Below, in pieces: positions 1-10,472 of a stretch of 64,000 nt of DNA. Location of the stretch: NCBI GenBank assembly GCA_035502095.1, contig DATJUX010000040.1:62001-126000 (forward strand), read 5' to 3'. The notes beneath the pieces were generated by a model that searched no databases, was not told the origin of the DNA, and saw nothing but the letters and a program-made list of their open reading frames with translations. The position numbers and the translations under genes were made by a program. The DNA is from JAKANT01 sp035502095. GTDB lineage: Bacteria; Pseudomonadota; Gammaproteobacteria; Burkholderiales; Burkholderiaceae_F. How positions within the stretch are numbered: the first letter of the stretch is position 1; every line of letters begins with the position of its first letter.

Positions 1-28
1 CGGCCTGATGGGAACGCGGGAGGGCTGA
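1..28 (+). CDS. livH: LivH-type permease, C-terminal fragment (partial)
   Basis: Only the last eight codons are present (GLMGTREG then TGA at 26-28); the gene begins before the window. LivH proteins of branched-chain amino acid importers commonly end in a similar Gly-Leu-(Phe/Met)-Gly tail, and livH normally precedes livM. The identification rests on this short tail and on its position two bases before livM, so it is tentative. Confidence 0.5.
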
Positions 29-30
29 GG

Positions 31-1335
31 ATGAGCGACAACGCGCTCGACTATCGGCCGTTCGACCTCGCGCGCTGGCTGATCTGGGGCGGCACGGCGG
101 TGCTCTTCATCGCGCTGCCGCTCGTCTTCACGCAGGGTTTCTCGCGCACGCTGCTGGCACAGATGGGCATCCTGATCATCTTCGCGCTCTCGTACAACAT
201 GCTGCTCGGGCAAACCGGCATGCTGTCGTTCGGGCACGCCGTGTATTCGGGCCTCGGCGCCTATTTCGCGATCCATGCACTCAACCTGATCGGCGCCGGG
301 CAACTCGTCCTCCCGGTGTCCGTGTTGCCGCTGGTGGGCGGTCTGTTCGGCATGCTGTTCGGGGTTCTGTTCGGCTACCCGATCACGCAGAAGTCGGGGA
401 CACCGTTCGCGATGATCACGCTGGGCATCGGCGAGCTGGTGTTCGCGTGCTCGCTGATGTTCCCCGGCTTCTTCGGCGGCGAGGGCGGCATCAGCGCCAA
501 CCGCACCGTGGGCGGCAATTTCCTCGGCATCAAGGGGCTCAACTTCGGCCCCGACATCCAGGTCTACTACCTGATCGCGTTCTGGTGCTTCGTCTCGATG
601 ATCGCGATGTTCGCCTGGACGCACACGCCGCTCGGGCGCATTGCGAACGCTGTGCGCGACAACCCGGAACGGGTCGAGTTCATCGGCTACAACACGCAGC
701 GCGTGCGTTGGCTGGTGCTGATCCTCTCCAGCTTCTTCGCCGGGCTCGCCGGCGGGCTGTCGGCGATCAATTTCGAGATCGTCACCGCGGAGAACGTCAG
801 TGCGATCCGCTCCGGCGGTGTGCTGCTGGCGGCGTTCATCGGCGGCATGCTGTTCTTCTTCGGTCCGATCATCGGTGCCGTCGTGTTCGCGTTCTTCGCC
901 ATCGCCTTGAGCGACTTCACGAAGGCATGGCAGCTCTACCTCGGCGTGTTCTTCGTCGTCCTGGTCATGTACGCGCCCGGAGGGCTTTCCAGCCTCATCC
1001 TCATGAACCTGCACGTGATGAAGTTCGGCAAGATGAAGCGCCTGCGCGATCCGTATCTCGGGGTGGCGCTTTCCGGCCTCACGTTCCTGGTCGGCCTGGT
1101 GCTGGTGGTCGAGCTGACGTATCACCTCACGCTCGAAGCGGGCGGCGCGTCGGTCACCAAGGTCTTCGGCTTTCGGCTCGACACGCGTCGCCCCGAGATT
1201 TGGAGCTTCACGGTGGCTCTGATACTCGGCGGCGCCGCGGCGTTCGAGTACATGCGCCGTCGCTTCAAGAGCGAGTGGGATTCGATCCAGGTCGAGATCG
1301 AAGACTGGCGGCGCGAGAACCCCGAACAGACGTAG
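31..1335 (+). CDS. livM: Branched-chain amino acid ABC importer permease LivM, long form
   Basis: Inner-membrane permease subunit of a Liv-type (HAAT) importer. The protein is a row of hydrophobic helices, and residues 59-78 (LGQTGMLSFGHAVYSGLGAY) are the LivM signature region. Family members usually end near 300-330 residues. This one has 434: about 100 extra residues add two more likely helices (about 344-369 and 391-408) and a charged tail rich in Glu and Arg. The ATG follows a GAGG. It is the first complete gene of livM-livG-livF. Because the transporter is followed by CoA-dependent catabolic genes, the substrate may be a carboxylic or aromatic acid rather than an amino acid; this is inference. 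Confidence 0.93.
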   Translation: MSDNALDYRPFDLARWLIWGGTAVLFIALPLVFTQGFSRTLLAQMGILIIFALSYNMLLGQTGMLSFGHAVYSGLGAYFAIHALNLIGAGQLVLPVSVLPLVGGLFGMLFGVLFGYPITQKSGTPFAMITLGIGELVFACSLMFPGFFGGEGGISANRTVGGNFLGIKGLNFGPDIQVYYLIAFWCFVSMIAMFAWTHTPLGRIANAVRDNPERVEFIGYNTQRVRWLVLILSSFFAGLAGGLSAINFEIVTAENVSAIRSGGVLLAAFIGGMLFFFGPIIGAVVFAFFAIALSDFTKAWQLYLGVFFVVLVMYAPGGLSSLILMNLHVMKFGKMKRLRDPYLGVALSGLTFLVGLVLVVELTYHLTLEAGGASVTKVFGFRLDTRRPEIWSFTVALILGGAAAFEYMRRRFKSEWDSIQVEIEDWRRENPEQT

Positions 1336-1349
1336 GCGTTCTGCAGCAA

Positions 1350-2177
1350 ATGAGTGCCGGCAACCGTGCCCCCACGCCCGCCCATTCCCCGCACCGTCGA
1401 GGAGGGGAGCCAGCGGATCGAGCGCCTGCTGCGCTCGAGTTGACCGATCTGCGCAAGAGTTTCGGCAAGACCGAGATCATCCGCGGTGTCACGCTTTCGA
1501 TCGCGCAGGGCGAGCGCCATGCGCTGATCGGCCCGAACGGCGCCGGCAAGTCGACGTTGTTCAACCTCATCAGCGGCCGCTTTCCGCCGAGCAGCGGCGT
1601 GATCCGCCTCCTCGGCGCGGAGATCACCGGGCGCCGGCCATTCGAGATCAACCGCCTCGGGCTCTCGCGCAGCTTCCAGATCACCAACATCTTCCACCGC
1701 CTCTCGGTGTTCGAGAACCTGCGCTGCGCCGTCCTGTGGTCACTCGGATACAAATATTCGTTCTGGCGCAACCTGAACAAGCTGCGCGATGCCGAGGCGC
1801 GCGCCGAGGACGTCTTGCAGCGCATCGGCCTGAAGCGCCGGCGCAACATCGCCGCCGGCCTGCTCACCTACGCCGAGCAGCGCGCGCTCGAGATCGGCAT
1901 CACGATCGCGGGTGGCGCCTCCGTGATCCTGCTCGACGAGCCCACGGCTGGCATGAGCCGCGGCGAAACCGCCAATGCGGTTGCGCTGATCCGCGAGATC
2001 ACGCGGGGCAAGACGCTGGTCATGGTCGAGCACGACATGGGCGTGGTGTTCGATCTCGCCGACGCGATCTCCGTGGTCGTCTACGGCGAGATCATCGCTT
2101 CGGGACCACCGGCGCAGATCCGCGCCAACGCAAAGGTCAAGGAGGCCTATCTCGGCCACCATGCGGAGGCGGCATGA
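1350..2177 (+). CDS. livG: Branched-chain amino acid ABC importer ATPase LivG
   Basis: Cytoplasmic ATP-hydrolysing subunit, 275 residues. Walker A GPNGAGKST is at residues 61-69, the signature region reads LTYAEQR (the Liv-type replacement for LSGGQ), and Walker B is VILLDEPTAGM. The C-terminal region (VKEAYLG) is typical of LivG. The open frame extends far upstream inside livM, but the ATG at 1350, fourteen bases after the livM stop, gives a sensible start. The first 28 residues before the ABC domain are Pro/Arg-rich and have no counterpart in typical LivG, so a later start is possible. Confidence 0.93.
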   Translation: MSAGNRAPTPAHSPHRRGGEPADRAPAALELTDLRKSFGKTEIIRGVTLSIAQGERHALIGPNGAGKSTLFNLISGRFPPSSGVIRLLGAEITGRRPFEINRLGLSRSFQITNIFHRLSVFENLRCAVLWSLGYKYSFWRNLNKLRDAEARAEDVLQRIGLKRRRNIAAGLLTYAEQRALEIGITIAGGASVILLDEPTAGMSRGETANAVALIREITRGKTLVMVEHDMGVVFDLADAISVVVYGEIIASGPPAQIRANAKVKEAYLGHHAEAA

Positions 2178-2217
2178 GGCGCGCATCGCGAGGGTGGGGC
2201 GAGGCGGGGAGCGCGCG

Positions 2218-2910
2218 ATGCTGAGCGTCCGCAATCTGCAGGCCTACTACGGCAAGAGCCATGTGCTGCACGGCGTCGACCTGAACGTCGACCAAGGCGA
2301 GATCGTGAGCCTGCTCGGGCGCAACGGCGTCGGGCGGTCGACCACCGCCAAGGCGATCCTCGGCCTGGTCCGATGCACGGGTGAAATCCGCTTCAAGGGC
2401 CACGACCTGACACACGTGCCGACCTATCGCATCGCGCACCTCGGCATCGGCTACGTGCCCGAGAACCGCGACATCTTTCCGACCCTGACCGTCGAAGAAA
2501 ACCTCGCGCTCGGGCTGAAAGGGCGGACGCCGGCCGGATGGACCTACGACGACATGTACCGGCTGTTCCCGCGCCTGAAGGAGCGGCGCAACACGCATGC
2601 GGGCGTGCTCTCGGGGGGCGAGCAGCAGATGCTCACCCTGGCGCGCACGATGATGGGCGACCCGGAACTCGTCATCATCGACGAGCCGACCGAGGGGCTC
2701 GCGCCGATGGTCGTCGCGCTCGTGGCGGACTTCCTGCGGGAACTCAAGGGCCGCGGCACATCGATCCTGCTGATCGAGCAGAAGCTCACCATCGCGCTGG
2801 AGATCTCGCAGCGCGTTTACGTGATGGGCCACGGCCGCATGGTCTTCGAAGGAACGCCGGACGAATTGCGCCGGAACAAACTGATCCGCCAGGAGTGGCT
2901 CGAGGTGTGA
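2218..2910 (+). CDS. livF: Branched-chain amino acid ABC importer ATPase LivF, Walker A Lys replaced by Arg
   Basis: Second ATPase subunit, 230 residues from the ATG at 2218; an in-frame ATG at 2161 would add 19 unlikely Arg-rich residues. The signature LSGGEQQML and Walker B LVIIDEPTEGL are normal. Walker A reads GRNGVGRST at residues 34-42, so the phosphate-binding lysine is Arg40 (codon CGG). I recall GRNGVGRST in other proteobacterial LivF proteins, so this is probably a natural family variant and not damage. LivF pairs with LivG in a heterodimer, which may tolerate one altered site. Confidence 0.93.
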   Translation: MLSVRNLQAYYGKSHVLHGVDLNVDQGEIVSLLGRNGVGRSTTAKAILGLVRCTGEIRFKGHDLTHVPTYRIAHLGIGYVPENRDIFPTLTVEENLALGLKGRTPAGWTYDDMYRLFPRLKERRNTHAGVLSGGEQQMLTLARTMMGDPELVIIDEPTEGLAPMVVALVADFLRELKGRGTSILLIEQKLTIALEISQRVYVMGHGRMVFEGTPDELRRNKLIRQEWLEV

Positions 2911-2993
2911 CCTCGGTTTAGTCTTGCGGCAGCGGGCACTCGCAATCGAAGATCACGACCGCAGGTTCGGGCGGCGGCAAGCCGGGAGAGAAG

Positions 2994-5093
<2,100 letters not shown>

Positions 5094-5103
5094 CTGCGCA
5101 TCC

Positions 5104-6957
5104 ATGCCTGCCGACCTGATCGATCGCCGGCTCCTGTCGTTCCTGCTGTACGACTGGTTGCAGGCCGAGCGGCTGACCGCCTACGGGCGTTTCTCCGAGC
5201 ACTCGCGAGCGACGTTCGATGCCGCACTCGATGCGGCCGGGCTTCTTGCAGCGAACGAGTTCGCGCCCTTGAATCGCGAGCTGGACGAAAACGAGCCGCA
5301 GTTCGATGGCGAGCGCGTGCTCATCCTCGACAGGCTGCGCGGGGCGCTCGAGGCGTTTGCAAAGTCCGGTTTCCTCGCGGCGGCCCAGGACGCCGAACTG
5401 GGCGGAATGCAGCTGCCGGTGGTGATCGAGAAGGCGTGCCTCGCGTTCTTCAAGATGGCCAACATCGCCGCGAGCGCGTATCCGTTCCTCACCATCGGCA
5501 ATGCCAATCTGCTGCTGGCGCACGGCACGCCGAAGCAGATCGAAGTCTTCGCGCAGCCCGAACTCGCGGGGCGTTTCTTCGGAACCATGTGCCTGTCGGA
5601 GCCGCAGGCGGGCTCTTCCCTCGGCGACATCCGCACGCGCGCGACCCCGGACGGCGCCGGGTTCGAAGCGTGTGCGCTCGGACCGCGCTACCGGCTGTTC
5701 GGCAACAAGATGTGGATTTCCGGTGGCGAGCACGAACTCTCGGAGAACATCGTCCATCTCGTGCTCGCCAAGATCGCCGACGGCGAAGGCGTGTTGCCCG
5801 CAGGCGTGAAGGGCATTTCCATCTTCATCGTGCCACGCCGCCTGGTGGGCGAGAACGGCAGCGTCGGCGAGCGCAACGACGTCGTGCTGGCCGGGCTCAA
5901 TCACAAGATGGGCTATCGCGGCACCGTCAACACGCTGCTCAATTTCGGCGAAGGGCGTTTCCGCCCGGACGGCAGTCCGGGCGCCGTCGGCTACCGCGTG
6001 GGTGCAGCGGGGCAAGGCCTTGCCATCATGTTCCACATGATGAACGAGGCGCGCATCGGAGTCGGGCTTGGCGCGACCATGCTCGGCTACGCCGGCTATC
6101 GCTACTCGCTCGAGTACGCCCGCGAGCGACCGCAAGGCCGCCCGATCGGACCCGATGGAAAGGATCCGACCCAGCCCCAGGTCCCGATCATCCGCCACGC
6201 CGACATCCGCCGCATGTTGCTCGCGCAGAAGGCCTACACGGAAGGGGCGCTCGCGCTCAATCTGTACTGCGCCAGGCTGGTCGACGTACAACATCACGCG
6301 CCCGACGGGACGGAACGCGCCGAAGCGTCGTTGCTGCTCGAGATGCTGACGCCGATCGCGAAGAGCTGGCCGTCGGAATGGTGTCTCGAAGCCAATAACC
6401 TGGCGATCCAGATTCTCGGCGGGTACGGCTACACGCGCGACTATCCGGTGGAGCAATACTGGCGCGACAACCGCCTGAACATGATCCACGAGGGGACGCA
6501 CGGCATCCAGGCGCTCGATCTGCTCGGACGCAAGGTCGTGATGCGCGAGGGCGCAGGGTTCAGTCTCGTGGCGGGCCGGATCACGGCGACGATCGATGCG
6601 GCGTCGCGGGCCGCGCATCCGGACACGCGCCGGTTCGCGACGCAACTGCAGGCCGCGCTCGAGCATGTCGGACGCGTCACGCGTGTCGTGTGGGCGCACG
6701 GCGACCCGCGAGGTGCCCTGGCGCATGCGACGCCCTACATGCAGGCATTCGGCCACGTGGTGCTCGCCTGGACGTGGCTCGAACTCAGCCTCGCGGCTTC
6801 GCGGGCCTACCGGCCGCAGGATGACGCGTTCCTGCACGGCATCTGGGCCGCCTGCCGCTATTTCTTCGTCTATGAACTGGGACGCGTCGCGGCATGGCTC
6901 GCACCGGCGGAAAGCGGCGACCGTACTGTCCAGGACCTGCAGGAGGTGTGGCTGTGA
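5104..6957 (+). CDS. Acyl-CoA dehydrogenase, long DmdC-like type
   Basis: FAD flavoenzyme of 617 residues that would form the 2,3 double bond of an acyl-CoA. Features seen are the FAD/substrate segment CLSEPQAGSSLGDI, the GGYGYTRDYPVEQYWRD segment, and HEGTHGIQALDLLGRK carrying the catalytic-base Glu. About 120 residues after that motif form the extra C-terminal domain found in the 600-residue subgroup (DmdC, FadE5-like), unlike 380-residue ACADs. The ATG at 5104, ten bases after the previous stop, starts the conserved N-terminus. The electron acceptor ETF is not encoded nearby. Substrate is unknown. Confidence 0.92.
   Translation: MPADLIDRRLLSFLLYDWLQAERLTAYGRFSEHSRATFDAALDAAGLLAANEFAPLNRELDENEPQFDGERVLILDRLRGALEAFAKSGFLAAAQDAELGGMQLPVVIEKACLAFFKMANIAASAYPFLTIGNANLLLAHGTPKQIEVFAQPELAGRFFGTMCLSEPQAGSSLGDIRTRATPDGAGFEACALGPRYRLFGNKMWISGGEHELSENIVHLVLAKIADGEGVLPAGVKGISIFIVPRRLVGENGSVGERNDVVLAGLNHKMGYRGTVNTLLNFGEGRFRPDGSPGAVGYRVGAAGQGLAIMFHMMNEARIGVGLGATMLGYAGYRYSLEYARERPQGRPIGPDGKDPTQPQVPIIRHADIRRMLLAQKAYTEGALALNLYCARLVDVQHHAPDGTERAEASLLLEMLTPIAKSWPSEWCLEANNLAIQILGGYGYTRDYPVEQYWRDNRLNMIHEGTHGIQALDLLGRKVVMREGAGFSLVAGRITATIDAASRAAHPDTRRFATQLQAALEHVGRVTRVVWAHGDPRGALAHATPYMQAFGHVVLAWTWLELSLAASRAYRPQDDAFLHGIWAACRYFFVYELGRVAAWLAPAESGDRTVQDLQEVWL
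6941..6946 (+). promoter_or_regulatory. Strong ribosome binding site inside the upstream gene
   Basis: AGGAGG sits seven bases before the GTG at 6954. It lies within the last codons of the acyl-CoA dehydrogenase gene and decides the GTG start of the Dabb protein. Confidence 0.75.
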
Positions 6958-7256
6958 TCCGGCATATCGTGATGTGGACCTTGCGCGACTACGCGGAGGG
7001 TGCGGACCAGTTGGCCAACGCCGCCAAGATGAAGGCGTTGCTCGAGTCGTGCCGCGGGGTCGTCCCGGGCATGCGACGCTTCGACGTAGCGACGCGCCAG
7101 GCCGGCCTCGAAGCGACATGCGATGTGCTGCTCGACTGCGAGTTCGAGGACCGCGCCGCGCTCGATGCCTACCAGGCGCATCCCGCACACCTGGCCATCA
7201 AGCCGTTCATCGGGGCGGTGCGCCTGTCGCGGCAGTGTTTCGACTACGAGGCATGA
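6954..7256 (+). CDS. Dabb (stress-responsive A/B barrel) family protein
   Basis: Small protein of 100 residues. The N-terminus IRHIVMWTLRDYAEGAD and the later DVLLDCEFEDRAALDAYQ..HPAH pattern are those of Dabb ferredoxin-like dimeric barrels. The GTG start overlaps the previous stop (GTGA at 6954-6957), so it is probably translationally coupled. Dabb members have varied roles (stress proteins, polyketide cyclases such as olivetolic acid cyclase). Its place inside a CoA-catabolism operon suggests an accessory or cyclase/isomerase step, but the sequence does not show which. Confidence 0.85.
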   Translation: MIRHIVMWTLRDYAEGADQLANAAKMKALLESCRGVVPGMRRFDVATRQAGLEATCDVLLDCEFEDRAALDAYQAHPAHLAIKPFIGAVRLSRQCFDYEA

Positions 7257-7278
7257 AGCGCGGGCGAAGGAGGGTGCG

Positions 7279-8058
7279 ATGTCAGCGCGGGACTTGTTCG
7301 ACTTGCAGGGAAGGACCGCGCTGATCACGGGCGGATCGCGCGGCCTGGGTCTCCAGATCGCCGAGGCGCTCGGCGAGATGGGCGCGCGTCTCGTGCTGTC
7401 GGCGCGCAGGGCGGACGAGCTCGAGGAAGCGACGGCGCACCTCGCGAAGCTGAGTGTGGAGGCGAGCTGGGTCGCGGCCGATGCGGCGAAGGAGAACGAC
7501 ATTGCGCGCCTGGTCGACGAGTCGTTGCAGAGACTGGGCCACGTCGACATCCTCGTCAACAACGCCGGCGCGACCTGGGGCGCTCCCGCCGAGGATCATC
7601 CCCTCGAAGCATGGGACAAGGTGATGAACCTGAACGTGCGCGGCGTGTTCCTCCTGACCCAGGCCGTGGGCAAGCGCTCGATGATTCCACGCCGCTACGG
7701 GCGCGTCGTCACCGTCGCGTCGATCGCCGGCCTGCGCGGCAACCCGCCCGGGATGATGAAGACGCTGGCCTACAACACCAGCAAAGGAGCGCTGGTGAAC
7801 TTCACGCGCGCCCTCGCGGGCGAGTGGGGGCCGTACGGCATCACGGTCAACGCGATCGCGCCCGGTTTCTTCCCATCGAAGATGACGCGCGGCGTGATCG
7901 CGCAGATGGGCGAAGAGAACATGGCGAAAGCCGTGCCGCTGCAGCGGCTGGGCGACGGCGAAGACCTCAAGGGCGCCGCGCTGCTGTTCGCGTCGCGCGC
8001 GGGCAAGCACATCACGGGGCAGATCCTCGCGGTCGATGGCGGCGCGGTGGCGGTGTGA
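7279..8058 (+). CDS. SDR family NAD(P)-dependent oxidoreductase
   Basis: Classical short-chain dehydrogenase of 259 residues. The cofactor motif TGGSRGLG is at residues 17-24, NNAG follows beta-4, the catalytic Ser is in VASIAG, and the YNTSK motif holds the catalytic Tyr and Lys. The C-terminal ITGQILAVDGG is typical of FabG-like members. AAGGAGGG lies six bases before the ATG. It could oxidise or reduce a hydroxyacyl/ketone intermediate of the pathway encoded around it; substrate is not predictable. The next gene overlaps its stop by four bases. Confidence 0.92.
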   Translation: MSARDLFDLQGRTALITGGSRGLGLQIAEALGEMGARLVLSARRADELEEATAHLAKLSVEASWVAADAAKENDIARLVDESLQRLGHVDILVNNAGATWGAPAEDHPLEAWDKVMNLNVRGVFLLTQAVGKRSMIPRRYGRVVTVASIAGLRGNPPGMMKTLAYNTSKGALVNFTRALAGEWGPYGITVNAIAPGFFPSKMTRGVIAQMGEENMAKAVPLQRLGDGEDLKGAALLFASRAGKHITGQILAVDGGAVAV

Positions 8059-8489
8059 CCAAGGCGGAAGACGCCCTCGCCGACATTCCGTTCCTGCGCG
8101 CGCTCGGCGCCAGGCTGGCGCGCGCCGAAGGCGGGGTGGCGGAGATTGCCCTGACGGTCGCGCCCGATCACGAGAACAGCTGGGGAGTCGCGCACGGCGG
8201 GGTCGTGATGACGCTGCTCGACGTCGCGATGGCGCGTGCCGGGCGTACCCTGCTCGAGCGCGAAGGCGGGGCGACCATGAGCGCCGTCACGGTCGAGATG
8301 AAGACGAGCTTCTTCCGGCCCGCCGTCGGCGAACTGCTCGCGCGCGGCAAGGTGCTGCATCGCTCGACCACGATGGCGTACTGCGAAGCCGAACTGCTCG
8401 ACACGAAAGGCCAACTGGTCGCCAAGTCGCTCGGCACTTTCAAGTTCCTGCGGCGCAAGGATGCTGCCGCGTTCACCAAACGGAGTTGA
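8055..8489 (+). CDS. PaaI-family hotdog acyl-CoA thioesterase
   Basis: Single hotdog domain of 144 residues. HENSWGVAHGGVVMTLLDVAM is the PaaI/YdiI-type segment (HGG turn followed by the active-site helix), with the second half MSAVTVEMKTSFFRP matching the usual strand. The GTG start at 8055 overlaps the SDR stop (GTGA). Its likely role is hydrolysis of dead-end or product acyl-CoA to free CoA in this pathway. Codon use and spacing match the neighbours, so it is part of the same operon. Confidence 0.88.
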   Translation: MTKAEDALADIPFLRALGARLARAEGGVAEIALTVAPDHENSWGVAHGGVVMTLLDVAMARAGRTLLEREGGATMSAVTVEMKTSFFRPAVGELLARGKVLHRSTTMAYCEAELLDTKGQLVAKSLGTFKFLRRKDAAAFTKRS

Positions 8490-8493
8490 CGCG

Positions 8494-9486
8494 ATGCCTA
8501 CCCATCGACGCATCGTCCTTGCCAGCCGGCCGCAAGGCGCCGCCAGCGCAGCCAACTTTCGGCTCGAAACGGTTGAACTGCCGCCGCTCGCGGATGGCCA
8601 GGTGCTCGTTCGCAATCACTGGCTCTCGCTCGACCCCTACATGCGCGGAAGGATGAACGACGCGCGCTCCTACGCGGCGCCGCAGCCGTTGAACGAGACG
8701 ATGATCGGCGGCACCGTCGGCATCGTGGTCGAATCGCGCAACCCGAAGTTCGCGGTCGGCGACCCGGTGGCAGGAGGTTTCGGCTGGCAGGAGTGCGGCA
8801 TCTCCGACGGCACCACGCTGCGCAAGGTCGATCCGGCGCTGCCGCTGTCGGTATATCTGGGTGCGGTCGGCATGCCAGGCGTGACGGCCTGGTACGGCCT
8901 GAATCGCATCATCGAACCGAAAGCCGGCGAGACAATTGTCGTGTCGGCCGCCAGCGGCGCCGTGGGCAGCGTGGTCGGACAGCTGGCAAAGATGGCCGGC
9001 TGCCGCGTCGTGGGCATCGCGGGCGGCACGGACAAGTGCAGCTACGTCGTCGACACGCTCAAGTTCGACGCCTGCATCGACTACAAGAGCGAAGACCTCG
9101 GCCGGCGGCTCGACGAGCTTTGCCCGCGCGGCATCGACGGGAATTTCGAGAACGTCGGCGGCGACATCCTCAACGCGCTGGTGCCGCGCATGAACCCGCA
9201 CGGCCGCATCGCGCTGTGCGGCATGATCGCCGAGTACGACGCCACGCCGATGGTGTTGAACAACCCGCGCTGGTTCCTCCTCAACCGCCTCAAGCTGCAG
9301 GGCTTCATAATCAGCGAGCACATGCAGGACTGGCCGCAGGCGCTGCAGGAACTGGCGGCCGGCGTCGCCAGCGGCAGGATCCGCTTCCGCGAATCCGTCG
9401 TGCGGGGTCTGGAGAACGCGCCGGCCGCGTTCCTCGGCCTGCTCAAGGGGCGCAACTTCGGCAAGCAGCTCGTGCAACTCAGCTGA
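8494..9486 (+). CDS. NADP-dependent zinc-free MDR oxidoreductase (CurA/YncB-like)
   Basis: Medium-chain reductase of 330 residues without the zinc ligands of alcohol dehydrogenases. The segment LSLDPYMRGRM near residue 46 and MPGVTAWYGL are typical of the leukotriene B4 12-hydroxydehydrogenase/CurA group, and AASGAVGSVVGQLAK is the nucleotide-binding motif. Such enzymes reduce the C=C bond of alpha,beta-unsaturated ketones with NADPH. ATG at 8494 is preceded by CGGAGTTGACGCG and starts four bases after the thioesterase stop. Confidence 0.92.
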   Translation: MPTHRRIVLASRPQGAASAANFRLETVELPPLADGQVLVRNHWLSLDPYMRGRMNDARSYAAPQPLNETMIGGTVGIVVESRNPKFAVGDPVAGGFGWQECGISDGTTLRKVDPALPLSVYLGAVGMPGVTAWYGLNRIIEPKAGETIVVSAASGAVGSVVGQLAKMAGCRVVGIAGGTDKCSYVVDTLKFDACIDYKSEDLGRRLDELCPRGIDGNFENVGGDILNALVPRMNPHGRIALCGMIAEYDATPMVLNNPRWFLLNRLKLQGFIISEHMQDWPQALQELAAGVASGRIRFRESVVRGLENAPAAFLGLLKGRNFGKQLVQLS

Positions 9487-9505
9487 TCGCTCGATCGGGC
9501 CGACC

Positions 9506-10393
9506 TTGATCACGACCGGCCAGTACGCCGACCTCGCAAGCGGCATTCGCCTGCACTATGCCAGCAGCGGATCGCGCGGCCTTCCGCTCGTGCTCTGCAT
9601 CCACGGCTTTCCCGAGTATTGGGGCGCGTGGGAAGATGTGCTTCCGCATCTGGGTGCCTGGTGCTACGCGGTGGCGCCGGACCTGCGTGGGTACAACCTT
9701 TCGAGCCAGCCTGCGGGCGTGGACGCGTATCGCGCGCGCGAGATCGTCGGCGACCTGATCGGATTGATCGGCGCACTCGGGTACGAACGCGCGCACGTGG
9801 TTGCGCATGACTGGGGCGGGGCGGCCGGATGGCAACTTGCCATCGCGCGGCCGCAACAGGTGCCAAGGCTGGTGATCCTCAACTCGCCGCACCCGTTCGT
9901 CTTTGCGCGTGAACTGGCGCACAACGCGGACCAGCAACGCGCCAGCGCGTACATGAACCGGCTGCGTGCGCCCGATGCCGAAGAACAGCTGACCAAGGAC
10001 GACTTCGCGCGGCTGTTCGCCTCGTTCGACGCCGCGGACGGTACGCCGGCGCAATGGCTCGACGTTGCGCGGCGCGCGCGCTACCGCGCCGTCTGGATGC
10101 ATGGCCTCACCGGTGCGCTCAACTACTACCGCGCCACACCGCTCTATCCACCGACCCTCGACGATCCCGGCGCTCGTGCCCTCGCGCTCGACGCCGCCAG
10201 GTTCATCGTGCGAGTGCCGACGCTGGTCCTGTGGGGCATGCGCGACCGCGCGCTGCTGCCGTGCCTGCTCGAGGGCCTCGACGAACTTGTTCCCGAGCTT
10301 GCCGTCGAACGACTTCCTGCAGCGTCGCACTGGGTGGCGCACGAGGAACCTTTGCGCGTCGCCGAACGCGTGCGCGCCTTCGTGCAGCGATAG
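9506..10393 (+). CDS. Alpha/beta hydrolase, epoxide hydrolase-like
   Basis: Hydrolase of 295 residues. The HGFPEYW oxyanion segment is at residues 33-39 and the nucleophile elbow is HDWGG, so the nucleophile is Asp102, not Ser. With the ALNYYRA lid motif and the late His (AASHWVAHEEP), this places it with epoxide hydrolases and away from esterases; haloalkane dehalogenases share the Asp. The only well-placed start is TTG at 9506, which gives the usual short lead-in before the first strand. It is the last gene of the catabolic run. Confidence 0.88.
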   Translation: MITTGQYADLASGIRLHYASSGSRGLPLVLCIHGFPEYWGAWEDVLPHLGAWCYAVAPDLRGYNLSSQPAGVDAYRAREIVGDLIGLIGALGYERAHVVAHDWGGAAGWQLAIARPQQVPRLVILNSPHPFVFARELAHNADQQRASAYMNRLRAPDAEEQLTKDDFARLFASFDAADGTPAQWLDVARRARYRAVWMHGLTGALNYYRATPLYPPTLDDPGARALALDAARFIVRVPTLVLWGMRDRALLPCLLEGLDELVPELAVERLPAASHWVAHEEPLRVAERVRAFVQR

Positions 10394-10472
10394 CAACGTC
10401 CCGGTGCCCACTGCGTGGCAGAATCCGCCGCGCCACGGGCTGCCGGAGCGTCGGTGATGCCCCTTTTGTGGA

